Program-made: the position numbers and the translations under genes
Assembly: GCA_046152925.1 (NCBI GenBank)
Contig: JBJXFX010000128.1
Location: 1 to 35,303, forward strand
Reading direction: 5' to 3'
DNA: 35,303 nucleotides
From: CAMAUF01 sp046152925
GTDB taxonomy: Bacteria > Chloroflexota > Dehalococcoidia > Tepidiformales > Tepidiformaceae
The notes under the pieces: model-generated
What the model was told of the DNA's origin: nothing
The model's input: only the letters and a program-made list of their open reading frames with translations
Databases searched by the model: none
Shown here: positions 7,993-15,474 of the stretch, piece after piece
How positions within the stretch are numbered: position 1 is the stretch's first letter
Layout of the letters: every line of letters starts with the position of its first letter

Positions 7993-9621
7993 ATGGCATC
8001 CATCGCAGTCCCCCACCACGGGAGCTACAGCCGCCCGGCGATTCTCGACTGGATCACGACGGTCGACCACAAGAAGCTCGGCATCCTCTACCTCTACAGC
8101 ACGATGTTCTTCTTCGCGGTCGGCGGTGTGCTCGCGCTGCTGGTGCGCACACAACTGGCGGTCGCCAACAACGACTTCGTGAGCAACGACGCCTACAACC
8201 AGATTTTCACGATGCACGCCTCGGCGATGCTCTTCCTGTTCGTGATCCCGGTGTGGGCAGGGTTCGGGAACTATTTCGTGCCGCTCCAAATTGGCGCGCT
8301 CGACATGGCCTTCCCGCGGATCAACGCGCTCTCGTTCTGGCTCGTCCCGCCGGCCGCGATCCTGATGTTCTCGGGCTTCCTGGTGGAGGGTGGGTCCGCC
8401 AACGCCGGCTGGACCGCGTATAGCCCGCTGGCCCGGACGAGCGGGACGGGCATGGACCTCTGGATCCTCGCGGTGCTCATCCTCGGTGTCTCTTCGACCG
8501 TCGGCGCGGCGAACTTCCTGGTGACGATGTTCCGGATGCGCGCGCCCGGCATGACGATGTTCCGGATGCCCATCTTCTGCTGGACGATGCTGATCACGGC
8601 GCTCCTCCAGTTGCTGGCGACGCCCGTCCTCGCAGCTGCCTTGGTGATGCTGTACATCGATAGAAACTTCGGCGGATCGTTCTTCGACCCGAACGGGGGC
8701 GGCAACGTCGTCCTTTGGCAGAACGTCTTCTGGTTCTATTCCCACCCGGCCGTCTACATCATGATCCTGCCGGGCATGGGGATCGTCTCGGAGATCATCC
8801 CGGTGTTCTCGCGCAAGCCGCTCTTCGGATACAAGGCGTTCGCGTTCGCAACGATCGGCATCGGCGGGATCGGCTTCAGCGTCTGGGCCCACCACATGTT
8901 CACGACGGGGGCCGTGCTCAAGCCGTTCTTCGGCTTCATGACGTTCATGATTGGCGTGCCCACGGGCGTCAAGATCTTCAACTGGCTGGCGACGCTGTGG
9001 AAGGGCTCGATCACGTTCGAGTCACCCATGCTATTTGCGCTGGGCTTCGTGAGCCTCTTCTTGTTAGGCGGGATCAACGGCACCTTCAGCGCAGCCGTAC
9101 CCGTGGACTTCGCACTGCACGACACCTACTTCGTGGTCGCGCACATCCACTACGTGCTGTTCGGCGGCTCGGTGTTTGCGGTCTTCGGCGGCTTCTACTA
9201 CTGGTTCCCGAAGATGTTCGGGCGAAAGCTCAACGAGACGTGCGGCCGGCTGCAGTTCGCGCTGATGTTCATCGGCATGAACCTCGCCTTCTTCCCCATG
9301 CACCTGCTGGGGCTCGACGGCATGCCCCGGCGCATCGCCACCTACAACGACTACAACAACTGGGAAGTGTTGAACATGCTTTCGACGGCGGGCGCGTTCC
9401 TGGTCGCCGTGAGCATGATCCCGTTCCTGGTGGCAGTCGTGGCCGCCTTCCTGCGGCCCAAGGACCAGCCGGACAACCCGTGGGATGCGTACACGCTGGA
9501 ATGGGCGACGTCGTCGCCGCCGCCGGTGCACAACTTTGACGAGATCCCGCCGGTGTACTCCGAGCGGCCGCTCTACGACCTCCGCCATGGCCTGACCGGC
9601 GGCCAGCACAACAAGCACTAA
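7993..9621 (+). CDS. ctaD: Cytochrome c oxidase subunit I (A2-type heme-copper oxidase)
   Basis: A 542-residue catalytic subunit with 12 transmembrane helices that reduces O2 to water and pumps protons. Heme a ligands are in FTMHASAMLF and HDTYFVVAHIHYVLF, which also carries the heme a3 His; CuB ligands are His251 and the His pair in WAHHMF. Tyr255 lies four residues after His251, the position cross-linked to the CuB ligand. The motif YSHP (249-252) takes the place of the GHPE Glu of A1 oxidases, the hallmark of subfamily A2, in which Tyr-Ser replaces the D-channel Glu. GGAGG at 7983-7987 is five bases from the ATG. It is followed by ctaE after 23 bases. Confidence 0.97.
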   Translation: MASIAVPHHGSYSRPAILDWITTVDHKKLGILYLYSTMFFFAVGGVLALLVRTQLAVANNDFVSNDAYNQIFTMHASAMLFLFVIPVWAGFGNYFVPLQIGALDMAFPRINALSFWLVPPAAILMFSGFLVEGGSANAGWTAYSPLARTSGTGMDLWILAVLILGVSSTVGAANFLVTMFRMRAPGMTMFRMPIFCWTMLITALLQLLATPVLAAALVMLYIDRNFGGSFFDPNGGGNVVLWQNVFWFYSHPAVYIMILPGMGIVSEIIPVFSRKPLFGYKAFAFATIGIGGIGFSVWAHHMFTTGAVLKPFFGFMTFMIGVPTGVKIFNWLATLWKGSITFESPMLFALGFVSLFLLGGINGTFSAAVPVDFALHDTYFVVAHIHYVLFGGSVFAVFGGFYYWFPKMFGRKLNETCGRLQFALMFIGMNLAFFPMHLLGLDGMPRRIATYNDYNNWEVLNMLSTAGAFLVAVSMIPFLVAVVAAFLRPKDQPDNPWDAYTLEWATSSPPPVHNFDEIPPVYSERPLYDLRHGLTGGQHNKH

Positions 9622-9644
9622 GCCAGGGAGAGGAGGAGCACGAG

Positions 9645-10301
9645 ATGGCCGCACACGGCGCCGCAGTCCAGCATCGCGAGCCGCTGACCAACAGCATGCT
9701 CGGGTTCATCATGTTCGTCGCCTCGGAGGTGATGTTCTTCGGCGGCCTGTTCGCCGCCTACTTCATCGCTCGAGCCGACGCCCCGCAATGGCCGCCCGTG
9801 GAGACGCTCGAGGCGCTGAAGGCGGCCGGCGCCGCCTCGAGCCCCAACGCGGAGCTGGAGCTTGAGTGGGTCCTGCCGATGCTCGCGACCATCCTGCTCG
9901 TGATCAGCTCGGTGACGATGCAGCTTGGCGTGTTCGCCATCCAGAAGGGGAACCGCAGCGGCCTGATCAAGTGGCTAGTGATCTCCATCGTGCTGGGCGG
10001 CATCTTCCTCATCGCGCAGATGTATGACTACGCACAGCTTCAGTTTACTGCGCGTGATACCGTGTTCGGGACGACGTTCTACACACTGACGGGCTTCCAC
10101 GGCGCCCACGTGGCCGGAGGGGTCATCTTCATGGTGGTCTGCCTGTTCCGGTCGTTCGGCGGCCAATTTAGCGCCCAACGGCACGAAGCAGTGGAAGCCT
10201 GTTCGTTTTACTGGCACTTTGTTGACGTGGTCTGGATCGTCCTCTTCAGCATCCTTTACATCATCCCGCTGATCGCCGGCGACCATTACGTCAAGGCCTA
10301 G
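9645..10301 (+). CDS. ctaE: Cytochrome c oxidase subunit III
   Basis: A 218-residue membrane subunit with five transmembrane helices, the short bacterial form of COX3. Recognisable segments are ASEVMFFGGLFAAYF (about 24-38), TGFHGAHVAGG (about 150-160) and WHFVDVVWIVLF (about 190-201). A charged loop of about 30 residues (60-90), rich in Glu and Ala, sits between helices 1 and 2. The ribosome binding site GGAGAGGAGGAG precedes the ATG. It lies in the ctaC-D-E operon, 21 bases ahead of the cupredoxin fusion gene. Confidence 0.94.
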   Translation: MAAHGAAVQHREPLTNSMLGFIMFVASEVMFFGGLFAAYFIARADAPQWPPVETLEALKAAGAASSPNAELELEWVLPMLATILLVISSVTMQLGVFAIQKGNRSGLIKWLVISIVLGGIFLIAQMYDYAQLQFTARDTVFGTTFYTLTGFHGAHVAGGVIFMVVCLFRSFGGQFSAQRHEAVEACSFYWHFVDVVWIVLFSILYIIPLIAGDHYVKA

Positions 10302-10322
10302 GCTGACCAGGAGAAGCACTGC

Positions 10323-11702
10323 ATGGACGCAAAGCACACTGAGCATGCGGAGGGGGATCACGGGCACGGTATCCACCTGCCCGACCCCAGCATCTGGCCG
10401 ATCGTCGCCGGAGTGGCGGCCCTTATCTTGGGCTTCGCGCTCGTTTGGTGGTCGGAAAACCGCGATAGCGACCTGGCTGGCCCGCTCCTGGGTGTAGGCG
10501 CGACGGCCGTGCTGTTCGCCGCCGGCGGTTGGGCCCTCGAAGACGGCCGGATGAAGAAGAAGGCGGAGGAGGGGACGCTCAACTCGCCCCGCGACGCCCG
10601 TTTCACGCAGGTGATCACGTTCGCCCTGCCGGATGGCGGGTTCGACGCTGCGCGCGCCCACGACGGCGTCCTCAGTGCGCTGGAGGGGACGAATCTCAAA
10701 GACCACGAAGGATTCCAGGACCTCCGGATCATCGCGTCGCCGGCGGCCAGCGGCCCCTCGCAGGTCATCCTGGAGACGACCTGGAGCGGACGCGAAGGCC
10801 TCGCGGGCTACGAGGGCACGCGTCAGTCGCTGCTCGACACCATTAACCGCTACGAAAGCCAGCTCCTCCCGGGGACCCTCCAGGTCTTCGACATGCAGGT
10901 CGTGCGGGACACGAAGGACATGTCGTTCAACTTCGGCCTGGGCGCGGCGGTCACGACGATCGCAGCGCTGCTCATTGGCGGGTTCGCGGTCGGCGCCGGG
11001 CTGACGATGTTCGAACACGAAGGCACGGCGGCGGCAGACGGCGGCGAAGTCACCCCAGTTCCAGTTGGCAACCCGCTCGCGATCGTCGCGACGGACAACA
11101 AGTGGGACAAAACGACGCTCACAGCCGCGCCGAACGCCGACGTGAAGATCCGCTTCGACAACAAAGGCAAGGCCAAGCACAACCTTCACATCCTCGATGC
11201 GAAGGGCGGCAAGACGCTCGCGCCCGGCGCCGAAGGCGCACTCGTCGACGGCGGCCAGGGCTACGATTTGGTCTTCAAGACGCCGGGCGCCGGGACCTAC
11301 TTCTTCCTCTGCGATGTGCACCCGGACCAGATGACCGGCACGTTTGAAGTCAAGGAAGGCGCGCCGACCGGCAACGAGCCGCCGGGCGGCGGCGCCGCCG
11401 CTCCGGGAGCGGGCAGTGGCGCACCGGCGCTCGTTGGGACCGACAACAAATTCGACAAGGCTTCGCTCTCCGTCCCGAACGGTGCAGTGACCATCCGCTT
11501 CGACAACAAGGGCAAGGCCAAGCACAACCTTCACATCCTCGACAAGAAGGGCGGCAAGACGCTCGCTGAGGGGGCGGAAGGGGCGATCATCGATGGCGGG
11601 CAGGGCTACGACCTGAAGTTCACGACTCCGGGGCCGGGCTCCTATTTCTTCCTGTGCGATGTGCACCCGGACCAAATGACAGGGACGCTCACCGTCACCT
11701 AG
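10323..11702 (+). CDS. Membrane-anchored double-cupredoxin protein of the oxidase operon (subunit IV-like fusion)
   Basis: A 459-residue modular protein. A His-rich N-terminus (1-22) is followed by two transmembrane helices (about 24-43 and 52-72) resembling a CtaF/subunit IV segment, then an alpha/beta domain (about 92-204) whose pattern recalls ABM-type dimeric barrels, a third helix (about 208-231), and two cupredoxin domains (about 250-342 and 370-459) joined by a Gly/Pro/Ala linker. Type 1 copper ligands are visible twice: His286 or His289 with Cys330, His333 and Met337, then His401 or His404 with Cys445, His448 and Met452 (C-x2-H-x3-M). AGGAGAA precedes the ATG. Last gene of the operon before a strong terminator. 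Proposed role: tethered electron carrier feeding CuA, or copper delivery. Confidence 0.8.
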   Translation: MDAKHTEHAEGDHGHGIHLPDPSIWPIVAGVAALILGFALVWWSENRDSDLAGPLLGVGATAVLFAAGGWALEDGRMKKKAEEGTLNSPRDARFTQVITFALPDGGFDAARAHDGVLSALEGTNLKDHEGFQDLRIIASPAASGPSQVILETTWSGREGLAGYEGTRQSLLDTINRYESQLLPGTLQVFDMQVVRDTKDMSFNFGLGAAVTTIAALLIGGFAVGAGLTMFEHEGTAAADGGEVTPVPVGNPLAIVATDNKWDKTTLTAAPNADVKIRFDNKGKAKHNLHILDAKGGKTLAPGAEGALVDGGQGYDLVFKTPGAGTYFFLCDVHPDQMTGTFEVKEGAPTGNEPPGGGAAAPGAGSGAPALVGTDNKFDKASLSVPNGAVTIRFDNKGKAKHNLHILDKKGGKTLAEGAEGAIIDGGQGYDLKFTTPGPGSYFFLCDVHPDQMTGTLTVT

Positions 11703-11724
11703 CGGTTCATTTGCGCCACACCCG

Positions 11725-11753
11725 AAACGGGGCCTGGAAACAGGCCCCGTTTT
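11725..11753 (+). terminator. Rho-independent terminator of the cta operon
   Basis: A 10-base perfect stem (ACGGGGCCTG at 11727-11736, paired with 11741-11750) is closed by a GAAA tetraloop and followed by TTT; flanking A and T residues extend the stem by two to three pairs. It lies 22 bases after the stop codon of the double-cupredoxin gene and separates it from the paralogue downstream. Confidence 0.92.
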
Positions 11754-11875
11754 GCGTCTCGCTCGTCTACGACGCTCAAGGCCCATCGGGACCTACGAGC
11801 GGGCCCAGGGGCCATGGAGCGCAACCTCCCAGTGCCGGAACCTCGGCCGGGATTCCCGAGCCCAGGAGTTCGGCC

Positions 11876-12877
11876 TTGGAAACGACCGCACATCACAGCG
11901 ACGCGCCCGCGCCTGCCGTCAGCGGCATCTGGCCCGTCGTCTTCGCGCTCTTCGCAGCGGCCACCGGCCTCAGCCTCTTTTGGTGGCGGGAGGACGATGG
12001 CAACGCCTTCCTCCCGGTGCTTGCGCCCGTCTTGGCGGGTGGGGTGCTGCTTGCGGCCTGCGTGTGGGTGATGAGCCGCAAGAGCGCTGCTTCCAGCCAC
12101 ACGGCCGCCCCTCCAACCCAGGCCGTCCGCCTGGTGGCGCAGCCGACGCCGCTCGGCGCCGATGAGTTCCTGGCCGCACTCCGGGCCAACCCGCAGCTGG
12201 CCAGGGCGACCGTGGACCTCTGGGTGGAACGGACCCCCGAAGGGAACAACCCCGTCGTCGACGCAAAACTCCCCGGAGTCGACGCGACGCAGGCCGTCGC
12301 CGTGATGCGGGAGGCCACGACCGCGGCCGGCCTCAAGGTGACGCACAGCGAGGTCCGCAGCCTCAACGGAGGCGCCGGGGGGCCGATGGGCTTCCGCGTG
12401 ACCGCCGGGCTCATGGGTTTCACAGCAATTGTCGCGGTTGCCCTGGGGATTGGCGCGACAGTCGCCGCCTTCCAGGACAACTGGGAGGACGCCACTGTCG
12501 AGGCCGCCGTGAAAGACCCGTACAACGTCGTTGCGCTGGATAACCGGTTCAATCAGGCGAAGCTCGTCGCCCCGCCGAACACGGCCGTCACGTTCAACCT
12601 AAAGAACGACGGGAAGGCGAAGCACAACCTGCACTTCCTGACTGCGAAGGGCGGCGAGACGCTCGCGCCCGGTTCCGAGGGCAAGCTCATTGATGGCGGT
12701 CAGTCAGATACGATCGCGTTCACGACGCCTGGGCCTGGCACGTACTACTTCCTCTGCGACGTGCACCCGGACCAGATGGACGGCCCGTTCGAGGTGAAGG
12801 CGGGCGCCCCGGCGACGAACGAGGAGGCTGAGGCGCGCGCCGCCGCGGCAGCGGCCAGCGGCGAGAGGGCGGAGTAG
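11876..12877 (+). CDS. Membrane-anchored single-cupredoxin protein, paralogue of the operon-encoded double cupredoxin
   Basis: A 333-residue protein with the architecture of its upstream neighbour: two N-terminal helices (about 18-37 and 44-66, with GIWPVVFALF and LSLFWWRE), a soluble alpha/beta segment (about 80-175), a third helix (about 180-206) and one cupredoxin domain (about 218-315). Copper ligands are His250 or His253, Cys294, His297 and Met301. A low-complexity Ala/Glu tail ends the protein. The start is taken as TTG at 11876 because AGGAG lies seven bases upstream and the N-terminus then aligns with the paralogue; the frame is open further upstream through the terminator. Being beyond a terminator, it probably has its own promoter. 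Confidence 0.78.
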   Translation: METTAHHSDAPAPAVSGIWPVVFALFAAATGLSLFWWREDDGNAFLPVLAPVLAGGVLLAACVWVMSRKSAASSHTAAPPTQAVRLVAQPTPLGADEFLAALRANPQLARATVDLWVERTPEGNNPVVDAKLPGVDATQAVAVMREATTAAGLKVTHSEVRSLNGGAGGPMGFRVTAGLMGFTAIVAVALGIGATVAAFQDNWEDATVEAAVKDPYNVVALDNRFNQAKLVAPPNTAVTFNLKNDGKAKHNLHFLTAKGGETLAPGSEGKLIDGGQSDTIAFTTPGPGTYYFLCDVHPDQMDGPFEVKAGAPATNEEAEARAAAAAASGERAE

Positions 12878-12891
12878 CCCAGCGGCTACTC
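12872..12891. terminator. Symmetrical hairpin joining two convergent stop codons
   Basis: GAGTAGCC and GGCTACTC pair over a four-base loop. The TAG of the plus-strand cupredoxin gene (12875-12877) and the TAG of the minus-strand CoA-transferase gene (12886-12888) occupy matching positions in the two arms. It may work as a short bidirectional terminator, although there is no T-tract. Confidence 0.5.
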
Positions 12892-14172
12892 AAACGCGCC
12901 GTCGGCAAGCAGCTCGACGAACTCATCCTCGGTCAGCCCGATGATCTCCCGGTAGACGTACTCGTTGTCCTCGCCGAGGCACGGCGCAGCCTTCGTGAGC
13001 TCGCCCGGCGTACGGGAGAGCCGGAAGGCCGGGCCATCGTAGGTCCGGAGGCCCATCACCGGATGCTGGAGCTTCCAGTAGTGGCCGCGGTGCGCGATCT
13101 GCGGGTCGGCGTGCATCTCCTCGGGAGATTTCACCCAGCCACACGGCACGCCGAAGCGCTGCAAGTGAGCCACGACCTCTTCGGTCGAAAACCGGCGGAG
13201 CATCTGGCCGTCAGGGCCGCTGTACTCGGGGGCGGGGTTCTTCGGGTCGTCGGTGCTGTCCTCGAACCAGAATTGGAGGTGGCGGTCGATCTCCTTCTGT
13301 TCATCCAATCGCTGCCAGACGCGGCGCATGCGGTCCATATCGCACCATTCGGGCCGGCCGAGGGCGGCTTTGAGCGCCTCCCAGTGCTTCTCAGTCTCGC
13401 AGGCGACGACCACCCAGCGGCCGTCCCGGCATTTATAGGCCCCATGTGGCGCCGCGTAGGGGTCACGGTTGCCCATCCGGACCGTGTCCGAGGCGTTGAC
13501 CGTCCACTCGAGCGGGGCGGTCCAGAGGCCGTGTACGGCGGCTTCCAGCTGGCCGAAGTCGATGTACTGGCCGATGCCCGTCCGCCGCCGGTAGTCGAGC
13601 GCGGCGATCAAGCCGATCGCGGCGAAATGGGGGACGAGGAAGTCCGTGTAGGCCCCACCGAGGCCGAAGGGGGCATCGTCTGGCCAGCCGGTGAGGTGGT
13701 TGAAGCCCGCCGCGCCCTGCAAGACGTGCCCGAAGCCCATCCAGGGCGCCCACGGCCCGGTTTGGCCGTAGAGCGGCATCGAGATCATCACCAGGTCGTC
13801 GCGGCCGGCGCTGAGCGTCTCGTAGGAGAGGCCGAGCTTCGCCATCGTCCCCGGGGTGAACGACTCCGTGACGACATCGCACTGCGCGACGAGGCGTCGC
13901 GCCAGCTCGGTCCCACGCGGGTGTTTGAGGTTGACAGAGACGCCGAGCTTCGACGAGTTGAAGTTGGCGTAATAGCCGGAGCGGTCGACGCCCGGCACGT
14001 TATCCACGAATGGTCCGGCGCGGCGCAGCGCCTCCGGGTAGGTGTTCGACTCGATCCGGATGACCTCTGCGCCGTGGTCGGCGAGGTACTTAGAGACGGT
14101 CGGGCCGACGCCAACCCAGGCGAAGTCGGCAACACGGAGTCCCGCGAAGGGCTTCTTCGGTTCGTCGTTCAT
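12886..14172 (-). CDS. Family III (CaiB/BaiF) CoA-transferase, catalytic-Asp subunit
   Basis: A 428-residue protein of the CaiB/BaiF/Frc family, which transfers CoA between carboxylic acids. The N-terminal Rossmann-like segment carries GLRVADFAWVGVGP and GAEVIRIES, and the family's catalytic Asp is present in the segment AYTDFLVPHFAAIG. The start is ATG at 14172, which forms an ATGA overlap with the stop of the upstream CoA-transferase gene; the frame is open slightly further, but the coupling favours this start. Together with the upstream gene it probably forms a heterodimer, as in two-gene members of the family such as the benzylsuccinate and malate CoA-transferases. The substrate is unknown. 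Confidence 0.87.
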   Translation of the reverse strand: MNDEPKKPFAGLRVADFAWVGVGPTVSKYLADHGAEVIRIESNTYPEALRRAGPFVDNVPGVDRSGYYANFNSSKLGVSVNLKHPRGTELARRLVAQCDVVTESFTPGTMAKLGLSYETLSAGRDDLVMISMPLYGQTGPWAPWMGFGHVLQGAAGFNHLTGWPDDAPFGLGGAYTDFLVPHFAAIGLIAALDYRRRTGIGQYIDFGQLEAAVHGLWTAPLEWTVNASDTVRMGNRDPYAAPHGAYKCRDGRWVVVACETEKHWEALKAALGRPEWCDMDRMRRVWQRLDEQKEIDRHLQFWFEDSTDDPKNPAPEYSGPDGQMLRRFSTEEVVAHLQRFGVPCGWVKSPEEMHADPQIAHRGHYWKLQHPVMGLRTYDGPAFRLSRTPGELTKAAPCLGEDNEYVYREIIGLTEDEFVELLADGAFE

Positions 14173-15443
14173 ATCACCATCCTCGCGCGCCATTGCTTGA
14201 GCTCGGCTTCGCTGGCGCCGAGGAGTCCGCCATAGACGTCGGCGTTATGTTCGCCAACGTGTGGGGCGCGCCCGCGCTGGGCCCAGGGCGTCTTTTCCAG
14301 CTTCCAGGGTGCGCCGGGGTAGAGAAAGGTCTCGCCCAGGTCCTCATGCGGGACGGCGATCCAATACTCTCGCGCGGCCAGGTGCTCCGACTCGACGATC
14401 TCCCGCGGGGTGAAGACGGGCGCCCAGCCAGCGTTGCGGCGCTGGGCTTCGGTGACCAACTCCACCTTTTTTCGTGTCTTGCAAAAGGCCGCCATCGTCG
14501 CGTCGACCCTGTTGCGTTCGGCCTCGTCGAGCGGGCGGACCTCGGCCAAGCGTGCGCGCCACTCGGGGGTGTCGAGGCCATTGTCCTCGCCCGCCGCCGC
14601 GAGCCAGTCGATGATCGCGCCGGAACTCGCGCCGACGAGTCCGCCGGCTTGGAGCGCCGCCACCCAGCCATCGGCGCATTCGAACAGGTAACGCGGCGTC
14701 GTGTAGCCGGTGTTGTTTCGCCGGAGCCCAGGGCCGCTGAAGTTGATCCCGCGGATGTCCCAGGTGGCCTGGGCGTTGTCCATCGTGTTGGCGACCGCCT
14801 CCTGCATGGAGACGTCGACGTGCTGGCCCTGGCCGTCGCCGGCGCCGCGGGCGTAGAGCGCAGTCAACGCCCCGACGGCCGCCTGGGCGTTGGCTTGGAC
14901 GAGGGCTTGCGGCGCGGCGCAGCGGACCGGCCCGCGCTCGGCCGAGCCGTTCAAGTGCATCTGGCCGCCCATCGCCACGGCGACGAGGTCGGTCGCCTGC
15001 CAGGACTTGTAGGGACCGGTTTGGCCGAAATTGGTGATGCTCACGAGGACCGCGGCCGGGTTGGCCTGGCGGATGCTGCGGTAATCCAGCCCGAGCGCAG
15101 CAGCCTCGCCGGGCTGGTTCGTCTCAATCACGATGTCGGCGGTCGCGACGAGCCGGTGCATGAGCTCGCGGCCAGCCGCCAACTTGAGCTGGCAGGTCGC
15201 GGACCGCTTGCCCGCGTTCATCGCCCACCAGAGGAGACTGCGCTCTTTGCCTGCTTCGCCCTTGTAGAACGGGCCTTTGGCGCGCGTGGGGTCGCCTTCA
15301 CGGGGAGGTTCGACCTTGATCACGTCGGCGCCGAGCTCTCCCAGGAGACGAGCGCAAAGCTGGCCCTTCTCATCGGCGAAGTCGAGGACGCGATAGCCAG
15401 CCAGGGGGCCGGGAGGGTGGGGAATCGGGAGAGGTGCAGTCAC
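14169..15443 (-). CDS. Family III (CaiB/BaiF) CoA-transferase, subunit lacking the catalytic Asp
   Basis: A 424-residue CaiB/BaiF-family protein with the fold's N-terminal motifs (GYRVLDFADEKGQLCARLL and GADVIKVEPP) and central GQHVDVSMQEAV segment. Aligning the helix before the catalytic site (ANAQAAVGALTALYARG) with its neighbour places a hydrophobic residue where the catalytic Asp should be. It may be a structural or substrate-binding partner of the downstream protein, with which it is translationally coupled. The start is GTG at 15443. It follows hflX by 31 bases on the same strand, so it may be cotranscribed with hflX and the cupin gene. Confidence 0.85.
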   Translation of the reverse strand: MTAPLPIPHPPGPLAGYRVLDFADEKGQLCARLLGELGADVIKVEPPREGDPTRAKGPFYKGEAGKERSLLWWAMNAGKRSATCQLKLAAGRELMHRLVATADIVIETNQPGEAAALGLDYRSIRQANPAAVLVSITNFGQTGPYKSWQATDLVAVAMGGQMHLNGSAERGPVRCAAPQALVQANAQAAVGALTALYARGAGDGQGQHVDVSMQEAVANTMDNAQATWDIRGINFSGPGLRRNNTGYTTPRYLFECADGWVAALQAGGLVGASSGAIIDWLAAAGEDNGLDTPEWRARLAEVRPLDEAERNRVDATMAAFCKTRKKVELVTEAQRRNAGWAPVFTPREIVESEHLAAREYWIAVPHEDLGETFLYPGAPWKLEKTPWAQRGRAPHVGEHNADVYGGLLGASEAELKQWRARMVI

Positions 15444-15474
15444 CTGACAGTTCTACCCTGGTGACCGGGGTGGT

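Noticed and set aside
9975..11786. A long open frame of about 600 codons on the minus strand across ctaE and the double-cupredoxin gene
   Set aside because: It is antisense to genes with complete conserved motifs, and its composition is the charged, Arg-rich pattern produced by GC-rich third positions.
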